A stretch of DNA of 64,000 bases from Temnothorax longispinosus (lineage: Eukaryota; Arthropoda; Insecta; Hymenoptera; Formicidae): positions 39,108 through 103,107 of the forward strand of contig NW_027270429.1 in assembly GCF_030848805.1 (NCBI RefSeq), written 5' to 3'. Every line of letters starts with the position of its first letter. Position 1 is the first letter of the stretch. The notes under the pieces are model-generated. The model was not told the DNA's origin, did no database searches, and saw only the letters and a program-made list of their open reading frames with translations. Below are positions 38,781-50,440 of this stretch, piece by piece. Both the position numbers and the translations under genes were made by a program.

Positions 38781-41556
38781 GCGTTAACTCTAACACAATG
38801 TACTGTAAACCTCGATGCGACATGTCAAAAGAAAGTGTGCGAATAGAAAAAAGATGTAGAGTGATCTACAGATTCCAAGGCTACGAAGAGATTACGTGTT
38901 AAACAGATCGACGACTGTTTGCCCCGCGTGCGCCAGTCGTCGCGATCTTTATTCCCCGAGTCACTTATCGCTATTTGCACCGCGATTATTCACCTGGCAA
39001 CAACAAAGGGGCGTCTTGTCATTGCCGGCGAAAATCGCGCGCGCGCTCGAGGATTCGCTCGCGACGAAGGCGGCCAGAGATTGCACGACGACGGATCTGC
39101 ATAAGCACGAGACGTATATCCTCTGTTCAGCGAGAACGCACGTGACGCCGACGAGTCCCGAGGTCGTGCGACGTCTTTGCCTCGCCGGAGAGAAAGGATC
39201 TCCATTTGCGCGAAACGGACCGAGGACGCTTTCGGAATACCCTCTAGACACTGGCCGAAAATCATTCCGAGAGCGCCGCGGCCGTCGCCTTTCACGTCGC
39301 AGCATTCTACGGGAAAAATATTCCGAAATGTCAAACCGGTACTTATCAGAAGTTTATATTTATACATGGAAATCTACATTCACGTCTGACGCTTATGTTG
39401 CCCCTTTTTGTCTTTTTAATTTATTAATTTAATTTAATTTTAATTAATTTATCAAAGGTCTTGAGCATCAAATTAAAATCTCGAGCAAGACGCGACTGCC
39501 GCACGAGCAATTTACATAATATTTTTAGAAGAGGAGACTTGCATATACGCAAAATGTCTCAATTTATTTCAACGACATATGTCGACGAGGATTGTTAAAG
39601 ATTGAATAAAAGATCCGTGACGTTAAGTGCTCGTTATTTCGGGAATACGAGCGGTGTCACTAATACCCGCGAATCTGCCGTGTCCGCGATTTATCAATCT
39701 GTTTTCGCTAAAGAGTGTCGGCGTGACGCTCGCTTTTGAGGCACCAATCAATGGAGATCTTAGCATTGGCCCGAGCATTAACTAGCTAGCGGACGAGCGC
39801 AACGAGGAGGCCGCGATGCGTCAACTTACGTCATTCGCGAGGAAGCGAGAGAGTCGGCTCGCGACGCGAAGAGGCGCGACGCGGCTTTTCCCCGAAGAAG
39901 TTTAACTCTTTCGCGACCGTGTGCCGTTCCTCACGAGGAAGTGTCGCAATTACTCGAGGGAGTAAGTAAAATTGGGAAACGGATCTGCAATATTCAATTA
40001 GGCCTACGAGGTAGCAATTACAAAGTGTACAATTTTTTACAATTATTCGACGAACAACGTCGAGTTATAATTATACGCAAAACGTTATCGTCGCTGTAGT
40101 AGAGCGCGTAAATATTACGAATACACAATCAGGAGGGAGAATGTAAAGGATAGCCGAGCAGTGCCGCGGTAATTATCGCCGAGAGAAGAATTGAAAAGGA
40201 AAAGAGAGGAAGATATACTTTCTTTTCTTTTTACAAATCGCACGCGTGCCGTAAAAGTATCATTTCTCGGAATATCGCCTTCATTTCATTATGCGAAAAG
40301 CACAATTCCAATCGCGATCTTGTATGAAATTTACATCTCGCGAATTAGAGGAAGTTAATTAATATGAAAGTTACGGAGGTAACGACGAGGCACGACGACG
40401 ATGTCTAGAGACCTATTATATGCAATAGTACATTTTTCCTCGTTATTATATAACATTACCCCTGATTGAGGTAACATATTCTTATGCTCATTTTAATTTA
40501 CAGAGCGTAGAGCACTACATAGAAAACATTAAATTTTTAAGACTTCTCTCTTTCTCTCTTTCTTTTTCTCTCGCTGAGCTGTTCAATTATAAATCAATTG
40601 TTACATAATTTGGCACATCGAGTCAAATTTCTGCTCCGAGTTTGTAAATTATGAAACGAGGTCAAATGAAACTTGAATCGCGGCATTTTCCGAAGCGACT
40701 TCTTTGCGCGCGGCGCTCTTTTCTTCCAATACCGATTCTTACGTCGAAATTTCGTTTCCCTTCCACGTCGCGTCGCGTGAAATCCCTCAACTCTCGCGCG
40801 AGAAGCGACCGGGGGAACGTGGCAAGAGCGCGCACACGTGCGTGCGGCGCGAATTTTGAGGTCAGCGCGTCTTACGTCACAGCGTGATTTTTCACGCGCG
40901 GTACGGAGCACGCGCCGCTCCCCCGAGACGCGATTCCCCTTTCCGCGATCGCGGCGTACCACTCTCTCTTTCTCTTTCTCTCTCGCTCCTCCGTAAATCT
41001 GTCTACAATTTTGAAATCCCGTGATTTCAAATTCGCAATTGTTGCGTCCTCATTCCCGAGGTACACGCTTATTTGACGCGAATTAGTTCAACTTCGCGCA
41101 AACATGAGATCAGTTGAAAAAGTTATTAAACAAAGTTCTTCATAAATAAATTGTCTACCTCGTTCGAAACGAGATATAACTTTTTAACAAACCGTCGCGT
41201 GTTTTATATTATACAGATCCTCCAGGATCTGAAAGTCGATCGTCCGGACGACGTTGACGGAACACATTGAAAATCTCGGCTCTCGATTAACGACGACGAC
41301 GCATCTCTCGCGACGGATGCGGATCTCGCAGCGAAGCATCGGAGATCGCCGCCGCCGCCGCCGCCGCCGCACGGTTTCTCGGTACAAAAAACCTGTTGCT
41401 TCGGCGGCCACGCGAGCTGGCGCGTCTCTCGCGCGCCGTCGTCGTCGCCGGCGTGCAAAAAACGGAACTCGCGGCCAAGTTCGCGAGGGTCGCGAAACCG
41501 CGAGGTGGGCGGACGAACGCGCCTGCCCGTCGAAGGTGAATTGATGGTAGGAGCGG

Positions 41557-41594
<38 letters not shown>

Positions 41595-41962
41595 CGAATT
41601 CGCGAAAAGCGTCTCGACGTCGCACCTTTTACCCGCACGACTTAACGGGGCACGAGTGCGCGTGCACTCGCGAGCGCACTCGCGCCCCGTTAATACGACG
41701 CGACGACACCTGTTACCGTCGCGACGGACGGTCGACGGGAGTTCGAGGGGAAGCGCTCCTGATCGCGTCGAACACGACTCTCCTTTTTTTTTCCTCAGCT
41801 CCGGGAACGAATTCCTCTCGGTCAAAATCGTCGGCGGTCTCGCAGGCAGACGCGAGCACGCGCGCGCGCGCGTGGTCGCGTCGCGCGGACGCCGGCGATT
41901 CCGATATGTCTCTTTACATGCCACTCGACAGGTGTATTAATTAATCTCGAGCTTGCACTTAC
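38781..41962. other. CpG-rich block with simple repeats, no firm gene
   Basis: CpG-rich stretches at 38.9-39.3 kb and 39.8-41.96 kb. A 178-codon plus-strand ORF (38,896-39,432) overlaps minus-strand ORFs and has no recognised domain. The minus ORF of 246 codons at 41,184-41,924 is Arg/Glu/Ser-rich and partly generated by a (CT)n run (41,558-41,593) and (CCG)n (41,347-41,370). The block plausibly lies around the start of the minus-strand transcription unit whose leader exon ends at 41,963. Confidence 0.4.
41558..41593. repeat. (CT)n microsatellite
   Basis: Near-perfect CT run with one interruption (CTTTCT). Confidence 0.95.
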
Positions 41963-42150
41963 CGTGAATCGTTAACCCCGCTCGCAGCACGGACGTAGGC
42001 ACTCGGCGAACACGGCGAGGACGACATAACACGCGCACCACGACGTACCGGCCATATTTTTACTGAGGAGAGCCGAGGAGAACCGAACCGACACTGCGAA
42101 CTGCGACACTGCACTGCCGCCTGCGCTCGCTTCCGGCGAAGAGTGGTCAT
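41963..42150 (-). other. Candidate first exon/leader with strong donor
   Basis: On the minus strand a CpG-rich segment ends at a near-consensus donor (CACG|GTAAGT, last exon base 41,963). An ATG at 42,055 in a favourable context (AAATATGG) encodes a 27-residue signal-peptide-like ORF (core YVVLAVFAEC) that stops at TAA just before the donor. Another frame from 42,150 stays open across the donor. I read this as a transcribed first exon with an upstream ORF, or a start exon whose frame I cannot fix. Product unknown. Confidence 0.35.
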
Positions 42151-44208
42151 TGCGACGCCATCTCGTAGACGGCTAGGAACTATAGTTTCAACTTGAACCG
42201 CCGGAACCGCGCGCGTAAATTATCGTATCTCAATAATTAAGATGCCGTCGAGTACCGACTGTCGGTTCTTCTGGAGTATAGTATAAAATTTTTTTCGAAA
42301 TATTAATGGGTTGAATTGGACTTCATGGAGCGGTTGGGAGGGAGGGATCCGCGCGCCATAATTTAATATTATTTATAAATTGAAGATTCTAATTCTAATA
42401 AGCATTATCTTATAGATGGTAGACATATAATACAGAACTTCGAAATTAGAGCTATTAATGAAAAATAAATTGGCATATGTTATCATCATTTTTGTTATAT
42501 ATCTCGATCAACAAATCAATATAAAAGCAAAAGCACCTATATTAATCATTTCTGAAACTTGAAATTCGTCATTTTCACAGAGTTGTAGTATTGATCAGAA
42601 GAATGCTTTGTTACCAGCTGTAGGCGGAAGAAAACGAATTTTGAGTAGCCGCACGTGTAGACCACGTCATATTTTTGGAAGAAAACGAAAATAAAAGCAG
42701 CGTGAATTAAAGAAACGCTGGAAATTCTTCGGTGCCATTTGAACGTAGCACTGATGTAAAATCGATCTCGCGACGAAAACTCCAGTTCGAGACAACTTTT
42801 TATTTGAATCAGCCACTTCCTTGTTATAGAAATTTCATTCAGCGTGAAAAGAATCCTTAAAGAACTTCTTCCAACGTTAAATTAAACATATACAATTCTT
42901 TTATACAAAAAATCTTTCCCTTTTTCCTTGTGTTAGATTTATAAAATGTTTTATAATTTTGTTATCTGTAAAAATATTACCATTTTAAATATATACATAT
43001 GCGTATATATATATATGTAATTTCAAAAGTAAATAGAGAAGAGATAAACACACAAGAAAGATATAAAGCGCCCACAATTCAAAGAATTCACAGGATCCAA
43101 AGTAGACTGGAATATCTGACATCTTTTTGTGAATAAATTTGGACATTTTGTTAATTAAATTTTTCAAATTATTACACATATTTATGCGTTTATACATTAA
43201 TTAATTCTTCTTTTTTTAATTAAAGAACGAAAAATCTATCAAAAATTCTGAATGTGGCACATGCAATTCTTCAGTACTTACAAAAATGACATAAAATCGA
43301 AAAAATAAATTGTTACGTTTATCGATGTTATTACTGCTCTACTCGAAGAAATATTCCAGGATAAATTGAATACGCATCCACTAAATGGTTGCGTATTATA
43401 TACGTCTGCACGAAGATTTTCCGCAAACAGGCGCTGTACTTGCAACAGGCTGTGCATTTGGCGAATAGTAGATTAAAGTACTTCTCATTTATTACATTAC
43501 CTTTGTAAATCTGCGTTTGAATAGAACTTTTGCGAATTGAACGTTACCGCAATTTTATGCATGTGAAATGCGTTTCGGCGAAATTATGCTTTAATCGTTA
43601 CACAACCAACATTACGCGGAAGTAGTTACGCGACTTTCTTATTATCTGTAATGATACTACTAATAACAACTAAGTACAATATACGAATATTAACAAATTT
43701 ATTAATGAGAATAATATATTATTGCGACAGTAATCTATGTAAGTGTTGTGAATAAATGAGATAATATTGTTGCTGTGATTAACTTTAAGATTGTAGTAGT
43801 AGGAAATAGAGAACCATTGTAGGTGTCACTGTCTCGATTCAATAAATGTTATATCATTTTAATGCCAAATCATAATTGTTTATTTATAATATTATATTCC
43901 ACATTTAATATATTATATTTCACATTTATAATATTATATTCCACATTTATAATATTATATTCCACATTTATAATATTATATTCCACTAACGTTATGTAAG
44001 CTCTTATATAATAGATCATAATACATTGCACAATACTAAAAAATATTTAAGAAACATTCATATAATCACATACAATACATAATTAAATATTTAATAATGC
44101 TGCACAACTTTATGTAATTCACGACTATTAATTATAATACCTTTAATTCATTCCGTAAAAAGAAAATTAAAAAACGAACATCGCGGTGTATTAAACAAAA
44201 AATAAAAT
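42151..44208. other. AT-rich non-coding block with a minisatellite
   Basis: Beyond the CpG-rich shoulder (to about 42.25 kb) this is AT-rich sequence without recognised genes. A 21-bp minisatellite occupies 43,883-43,986. Confidence 0.5.
43883..43986. repeat. 21-bp minisatellite, about 5 copies
   Basis: The unit TTTATAATATTATATTCCAC plus A is repeated about five times, the second copy with small changes. It lies about 220 bp left of the large foldback. Confidence 0.9.
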
Positions 44209-44213
44209 GAGTG

Positions 44214-44368
44214 TGTGAAGTTGGCCCCCCCAAATGATCCAAATATAGTTCTGTTTAGAGTTCTGAATTCTTTCGGACAATAGGAAGAGTTCCTGATAAG
44301 TTTTAAAAAGAGTTCTGGCGATTAAGATAACGAAAACACCTTTTGAAAAAAGGGGGGCCAACTTTCAC
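44214..44368 (+). repeat. Outer terminal AGTTCY module of element B
   Basis: About 155 bp from TGTGAAG. Bracket GGCCCCCC (44,223) pairs with GGGGGGCC (44,352-44,359). Hexamers lie at 44,247, 44,259, 44,288 and 44,311. The last interval is the same 23 nt as in the other modules, and 29 nt equals 21+8 with the middle hexamer degenerate. Mirrored at the right end (about 51,317-51,472). Confidence 0.85.
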
Positions 44369-44954
44369 GATTTTTTAAATCAAATTTTGAGATCGAATAG
44401 TTCTGAATGGTCTAAACGCTTCATTTTGCGATTATCTAGAGTTCCTGATACACAAAAAATTTTTTTGGTTAATTAAAAAACAAAAAAAATTTTGAAAATT
44501 TTATTTTAAAATTGAGTAGTTCTGAATGCCTTAAACGTTTTATTTTGCGATTACCTAGAGTTCCTGATACATAAAAAAATTTTTAGTTTAATTAAAAACA
44601 ATTTTTTGGCAAAAGAAAATTTTCAATCATCTCTCGTTCAAATATCGATTATCTTGCAAATCGTTAGCCTAATCGCTTTGAGCCATAAGACTTTTCGTCA
44701 CAACTCGTCGAAAAATGTCCAAAAGTCCTATCAGAACTATTCGGTACTCCAAAAAAATTTTTGACCCCGGGACTTAGAAAACTTTCAAGCATCTCTCGAT
44801 CAAATGTCGGTTATCTTGCAAACCGTTGGCCTAATCGCTTTGAGCCATGAGACTTTTCGTCACAACTCGTCGAGAAATGTCCAAAAGTCCCATCAGAACT
44901 ATTCGGAACTCCAAAAAAATTTTCGACCTCGGGACTTGAAAAACTTTCACCGTC

Positions 44955-45109
44955 TGTGAAGTTGGTCCGCCTTTTTCAAAATTCGGATAAATTTGTTAGA
45001 GTTCTGGATTCTCCAGCAAGAGTTCTAGAGTTCTCTATAATTTTTAGAAAGAGTTCCGTTATTTAAAATGACGAAAACACCATTTAAAAAATGAGGGGTT
45101 AACTTCACG
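44955..45109 (+). repeat. Inner terminal-type AGTTCY module of element B
   Basis: About 155 bp from TGTGAAGTTGGTCCGCC to GAGGGGTTAACTTCACGG. Hexamers lie at 45,000, 45,021, 45,029 and 45,052 (intervals 21, 8, 23). Mirrored at about 50,577-50,731. Because the palindrome continues across its outer border, it may be an older, internal terminus rather than a separate insertion. Confidence 0.85.
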
Positions 45110-45424
45110 GCGCCCCCCATTTTTGAAAAAATGAATTTTTTATGGTAGTTCCGGATAGATTTCGATGAGTTCTGGAGTTCCCAATAGGTTTTATAGCGCT
45201 ACGACCAATAATTCAAAAGTTACAGCCCTTTAAAGTGCCCCATTTCGAAAAATTTCTAAGTTCCTAAAAGTAAATTTTTTTTTCGGAAATCGGCAGTTCC
45301 CGCGGGAGTTCTGGTCGCCCCCCGAAGAGTTCTATCAAAAACTATCAGGGTCCGAAGCGCTGCGACCAATATTTCAAAAGTTACAGCCCTTCAAAGTGTC
45401 ACCTCTAAAATTAAAAAATTTCTT

Positions 45425-46591
45425 TTGGGAGTTCTGACGGGAGTTCTGACGGGAGTTCTGGTCGTCCCCCGAAGAGTTTTATCGAAAACTGTTATGGCCC
45501 AAAACGCTCCGACCAATATTTCAAAAGTTATAGCCCTTCAAAGTGCCACCTCTAAAAATAAAAAATTTTTTTCGGTAGTTCTGACGAGAGTTCTGTTTGC
45601 CCCCCGAAAAGTTCTATCGAAAACTATTATGGCCCGAAGCGCTACGATTAATATTTCAAAAGTTACAGCCACCCAAAGTGCCACAGCTCAAAAACTTTTT
45701 AAGATCCTAAGGGTAAATATTTTTTTCGGAAATTGGCAGTTGCCGCGAGAGTTCTGGTCGCCCCCCGAAGAGTTCTATCGAAAACCATCAGGGTCCGAAG
45801 CGCTGCGACCAATATTTCAAAAGTTACAGTCCTTCAAAGTGTCACCTCTAAAATTAAAAAAATTTTTTTCGGTAGTTCTGACGGGAGTTCTGGTCGTCCC
45901 CCGAAGAGTTTTATCGAAAACTGTTATGGCCCAAAACGCTCCGACCAATATTTCAAAAGTTATAGCCCTTCAAAGTGCCACCTCTAATAATAAAAAAATT
46001 TTTTCGGGAGTTCTGACGGGAGTTCTGGTCGCCCCCCGAAGAGTTCTATCGAAAACTGTTACGGCCCGAAGCGCTCCGACCAATATTTCAAAAGTTACAG
46101 CCACCCAAAGTGCCACACCTCAAAAATTTTTTAAGTCCCTAAAGGTAAATATTTTTTTTCGGAAATCGGCAGTTCTCGCGGGAGTTCTGGTTGCCCCCCG
46201 AAGAGTTCTATCGAAAACCATCAGGGTCCGAAGCGCTGCGACCAATATTTCAAAAGTTACAGCCCTTCAAAGTGTCACCTCTAAAATAAAAAAATTTTTT
46301 TTTAGAGTTCTGACGGGAGTTCTGGTCGCCCCCCGAAGAGGTCTATCGAAAACTATTATGGCTCGAAGTGCTACGATTAATATTTCAAAAGTTACAGCCC
46401 TTCAAAGTGTCACCTTTAAAATTAAAAAATTTCTTTTGGGAGTTCTGACGGGAGTTCTGGTCGTCCCCCGAAGAGTTTTATCGAAAACTGTTATGGCCCA
46501 AAACGCTCCGACCAATATTTCAAAAGTTATAGCCCTTCAAAGTGCCACCTCTAAAAATAAAAAATTTTTTTCGGGAGTTTTGACGGGAGTT
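45425..46591 (+). repeat. Left-arm tandem array of element B
   Basis: Units of roughly 135-165 bp, each with AGTTCTGACGGG, AGTTCTGGTCGCC..., CCCCGAAGAGTTCTATCGAA, ACCAATATTTCAAAAGTTA and CAAAGTGCCACC. AGTTCT copies within a unit are 12 and 21 nt apart. One frame stays open for 434 codons (45,425-46,729), repeating a VLTGVLVAPRRVLSKT-type peptide. I treat this as a by-product of the array, not a gene. Confidence 0.85.
46583..46591. repeat. 9-bp target-site duplication of element C, left
   Basis: ACGGGAGTT precedes foldback C and is repeated immediately after it at 47,950-47,958. Removing one copy plus the element restores the GACGGGAGTTCTGGTCGCC sequence of the host array. Confidence 0.9.
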
Positions 46592-47949
46592 GTCTCTGTG
46601 AAGTGGGCACCTCACTTTCAAAAATCGAAAAATTTATCAACAGTTCTATTTGCACCCGCAATAGTTCTACAGTTCCTGCTAATTTTTAGAAATAGTTCCG
46701 TTGATTTAGTTAAAAAAAATGAATATTGAAAATATGAGGTGCTAACTTCTCGTAGCACCTCATGTTTCGAAAAAAATAATTTTAACCATGACATTTTATA
46801 GTTCTCGAAAAGTTCTACAGTTCCTGATAGGTTTTAGCAATAGTTCCGGTCAATAAGTATTTTTAAACAAATTTTTAATCTGACCACGAGCACCTCAAGT
46901 TCCAAAAAAATTGATTTTTACCATGAAATTCTATAGTTCTCAAAGAGTTCTACAGTTCCTGATAGATTTTAGCAACAGTTCCGGCCTCTAAATATTTTTT
47001 TAACAATTTTTTACTTTTACCGCTGGCACCGCACACAAGAGTAAAGTCATGAATCGCAGGCAGTTCCGATCGACTTCTTGACAGTTCTCGATAGTTCTCG
47101 CATAGTTCCAACAATTTTTATAGGTTTTAGCAACAGTTCCAGCCTCCAAATATTTTTTTAACAATTTTTTAATTTGACCGCTGGCACCTCATCTACGGGA
47201 AATACGGGGTGCTGGCAATTCTGATCGTTTTCTTCAGAGTTCTTTGGAACTCTTGTCAAAACGTATTTAAATGCTCGGAACTATGTGAGAACTGCCGAGA
47301 ACTCTGAAGAAAACGATCGGAGTTGCCAGCACCCCGTATTTCTCGTAGATGAGGTGCCAGCGGTCAAATTAAAAAATTGTTAAAAAAATATTTGGAGGCT
47401 GGAACTGTTGCTAAAACCTATAAAAACTGTTGGAACTATGCGAGAACTATCGAGAACTGTCAAGAAGTCGATCGGAACTGCCTGCGATTCATGACTTTAC
47501 TCTTGTGTGCGGTGCCAGCGGTAAAAGTAAAAAATTGTTAAAAAAATATTTAAAGGCCGGAACTGTTGCTAAAATCTATCAGGAACTATAGAACTGTTTG
47601 AGAACTATAGAATTTCATGGCAAAAATCAATTTTTTTGGAACTTGAGGTGCTCGTGGTCAGATTAAAAATTTGTTTAAAAATACTTGTTGACCGGAACTA
47701 TTGCTAAAACTTATCAGAAACTGTAGAACTTTTCGAGAACTATAAAATGTCATTGTTAAAATTATTTTTTTCGAAACATGAGGTGCTACGGGAAGTTAGC
47801 ACCTCATATTTTCAAAATTCATTTTTTTTAACTAAATCAACGGAACTATTTCTAAAAATTAGCAGGAACTGTAGAACTATTGCGGGTGCAAATAGAACTG
47901 TTGATAAATCTTTCGATTTTTGAAAGTGAGGTGCCAACTTCACAGAGAC
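46592..47949. mobile_element. Foldback element C (1.36 kb) nested in element B
   Basis: The ends GTCTCTGTGAAGTGGGCACC and its near-perfect inverse (with GCCAAC at the right end) fold about a centre near 47,265. Each arm carries a terminal AGTTCY module and further units of about 120-140 bp ending in ...GAGCACCTCAAG or ...GCTGGCACCTCATC, each with AGTTCTACAGTTCCTGATAG-like cores. Flanked by the 9-bp duplication ACGGGAGTT, which proves transposition into an existing element B array. No ORF of note. Confidence 0.9.
46597..46749 (+). repeat. Terminal AGTTCY module of element C
   Basis: About 153 bp. Bracket GGGCACCTCA (about 46,605) pairs with TGAGGTGCTAAC (46,735). Hexamers lie at 46,642, 46,663, 46,671 and 46,694: intervals 21, 8 and 23, identical to the inner module of element B. 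Mirrored at the right end of the element. Confidence 0.85.
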
Positions 47950-47958
47950 ACGGGAGTT
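47950..47958. repeat. 9-bp target-site duplication of element C, right
   Basis: ACGGGAGTT directly follows the CACAGAGAC end of element C. Confidence 0.9.
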
Positions 47959-48283
47959 CTGGTCGCCCCCCGAAGAGTTCTATCGAAAACTGTTACGGCC
48001 CGAAGCGCTCCGACCAATATTTCAAAAGTTACAGTCCTTCAAAAAGTGCCACCACCCAAATTAAAAACTTTCAATCATTATTCTAAAGAAATCGCCATAT
48101 ACGGTTCGAGCAATAGATCTAAGGCAGCTCAATATTATATTATCTATATGTATATTAAATACGCGTATTTTTCAACATGTTATTTAGAATATTGATTTTA
48201 TATCTTATCGGTTTTAACATACAAGTATTAACTTTCAATTATCTCTCGATCAAATATCAGTTATCTTGCAAAGACTTTTCTTA

Positions 48284-48443
48284 TGGCTTCTGCACACAGG
48301 ACGCGAAAACGCTTGCCGCGCGGCAAGAAGCGACGCGGTAGCCAATCAACGTGTTGCTTTTCCATAAGAACTAAAAGTTTATTGGCTACCGCGTCGCATC
48401 TTGCCGCGCGGCAAGCGTTTCCGCGTCCTGTGTGCAGAAGCTA
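48284..48443. mobile_element. GC-rich hairpin (MITE-like) at the centre of foldback B
   Basis: GCTTCTGCACACAGGACGCG and its complement CGCGTCCTGTGTGCAGAAGC bound a hairpin of about 160 bp. Further stem matches lie at CTTGCCGCGCGGCAAG and at CGACGCGGTAGCCAAT/ATTGGCTACCGCGTCG. It sits exactly at the fold point of element B, between AT-rich arm ends. Either a MITE inserted at the centre, or this hairpin seeded the inversion. Confidence 0.75.
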
Positions 48444-48689
48444 TAATATATAAGAAAAGTCTTTGCAAGATAACTGATATTTGATCGAGAGATAATTGAA
48501 AGTTAATACTTGTATGTTAAAACCGATAAGATATAAAATCAATATTCTAAATAACATGTTGAAAAATACGCGTATTTAATATACATATAGATAATATAAT
48601 ATTGAGCTGCCTTAGATCTATTGCTCGACCCGTATATGGCGATTTCTTTTGAATAATGATTTTTAATTTTGGTGGTTGCACTTTTTGAA

Positions 48690-50440
48690 GGACTGTAACT
48701 TTTGAAATATTGGTCGGAGCGCTTCGGGCCGTAACAGTTTTCGATAGAACTCTTCGGGGGGCGACCAGAACTCCCGCGAGAACTGCCGATTTCCGAAAAA
48801 AAATATTTACCCTTAAGGACTTAAAAAAATTTTTTAGGTGTGGCACTTTGGGTGGCTGTAACTTTTGAAATATTAATTGTAGCGCTTCGGGCCATAATAG
48901 TTTTCGATAGAACTCTTCGGGGGGCGACCAGAACTCCCGCGAGAACTGCCGATTTCCGAAAAAAAATATTTACCCTTAGGGACTTAAAAAATTTTTGAGA
49001 TGTGGCACTTTGGGTGGCTGTAACTTTTGAAATATTAATCGTAGCGCTTCGGGCCATAATAGTTTTCGATAGAACTCTTCGGGGGGCGACCAGAACTCCC
49101 GTCAGAACTCCCAAAAAAAATTTTTTAATTTTAGAGGTGACACTTTGAAGGGCTGTAACTTTTGAAATATTGGTCGCAGCGCTTCGGACCCTGATGGTTT
49201 TCGATAGAACTCTTCGGGGGGTGACCAGAACTCCCGCAAGAACTGCCGATTTCCGAAAAAAAATATTTACCCTTAGGGACTTAAAAAATTTTTGAGGTGT
49301 GGCACTTTGGGTGGCTGTAACTTTTGAAATATTAATCGTAGCGCTTCGGGCCATAATAGTTTTCGATAGAACTCTTCGGGGGGCGACCAGAACTCCCGTC
49401 AGATCTCCCGAAAAAAATTTTTTTAATTTTAGAGGTGACACTTTGAAGGGCTGTAACTTTTGAAATATTGGTCGCAGCGCTTCGGACCTTGATGGTTTTC
49501 GATAGAACTCTTTGGGGGGCGACCAGAACTCCCGTCAGAACTCTAAAAAAAAATTTTTTTATTTTAGAGGTGACACTTTGAAGGGCTATAACTTTTGAAA
49601 TATTGGTCGGAGCGTTTTGGGCCATAACAGTTTTCGATAAAACTCTTCGGGGGACGACCAGAACTCCCGTCAGAACTACCGAAAAAAATTTTTTTAATTT
49701 TAGAGGTGACACTTTGAAGGACTGTAACTTTTGAAATATTGGTCGCAGCGTTTCGGACCCTGATGGTTTTCGATAGAACTCTTCGGGGGGCGACCAGAAC
49801 TCTCGCGGCAACTGCCAATTTCCGAAAAAAATATTTACCCTTAGGATCTTAAAAAGTTTTTGAGCTGTGGCACTTTGGGTGGCTGTAACTTTTGAAATAT
49901 TAATCGTAGCGCTTCGGGCTATAATAGTTTTCGATAGAACTCTTCGGGGAGCGACCAGAACTCCCGTCAGAACTCCCAAAAAAAATTTTTTAATTTTAGA
50001 GGTGACACTTTGAAGGGCTGTAACTTTTGAAATATTGGTCGCAGCGCTTCGGACCCTGATAGTTTTTGATAGAACTTTTCGGGGGGCAAACAGAACTCTC
50101 GTCAGAACTACCGAAAAAAATTTTTTATTTTTAGAGGTGGCACTTTGAAGGGCTATAACTTTTGAAATATTGGTCGGAGCGTTTTGGGCCATAACAGTTT
50201 TCGATAAAACTCTTCGGGGGACGACCAGAACTCCCGTCAGAACTCCCGTCAGAACTCCCAAAAGAAATTTTTTAATTTTAGAGGTGACACTTTGAAGGGC
50301 TGTAACTTTTGAAATATTGGTCGCAGCGCTTCGGACCCTGATAGTTTTTGATAGAACTCTTCGGGGGGCGACCAGAACTCCCGCGGGAACTGCCGATTTC
50401 CGAAAAAAAATTTACTTTTAGGAACTTAGAAATTTTTCGA
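48690..50440 (-). repeat. Right-arm tandem array of element B
   Basis: Inverted counterpart of the 45.3-46.6 kb array with more units. Minus-strand frames of 206 codons (48,821-49,441) and 309 codons (49,332-50,261) encode the same degenerate repeated peptide as the left arm. No promoter, start context or known domain supports translation. Confidence 0.85.

Noticed and set aside
41184..41924. 246-codon minus-strand ORF
   Set aside because: Arg/Glu/Ser runs arise from (CT)n, (CCG)n and high GC. Overlapping frames on both strands are also open.
45425..46729. 434-codon ORF as a protein-coding gene
   Set aside because: It is a read-through of the tandem array in foldback B, mirrored by minus-strand ORFs in the other arm. 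There is no recognisable domain, start context or splice structure.
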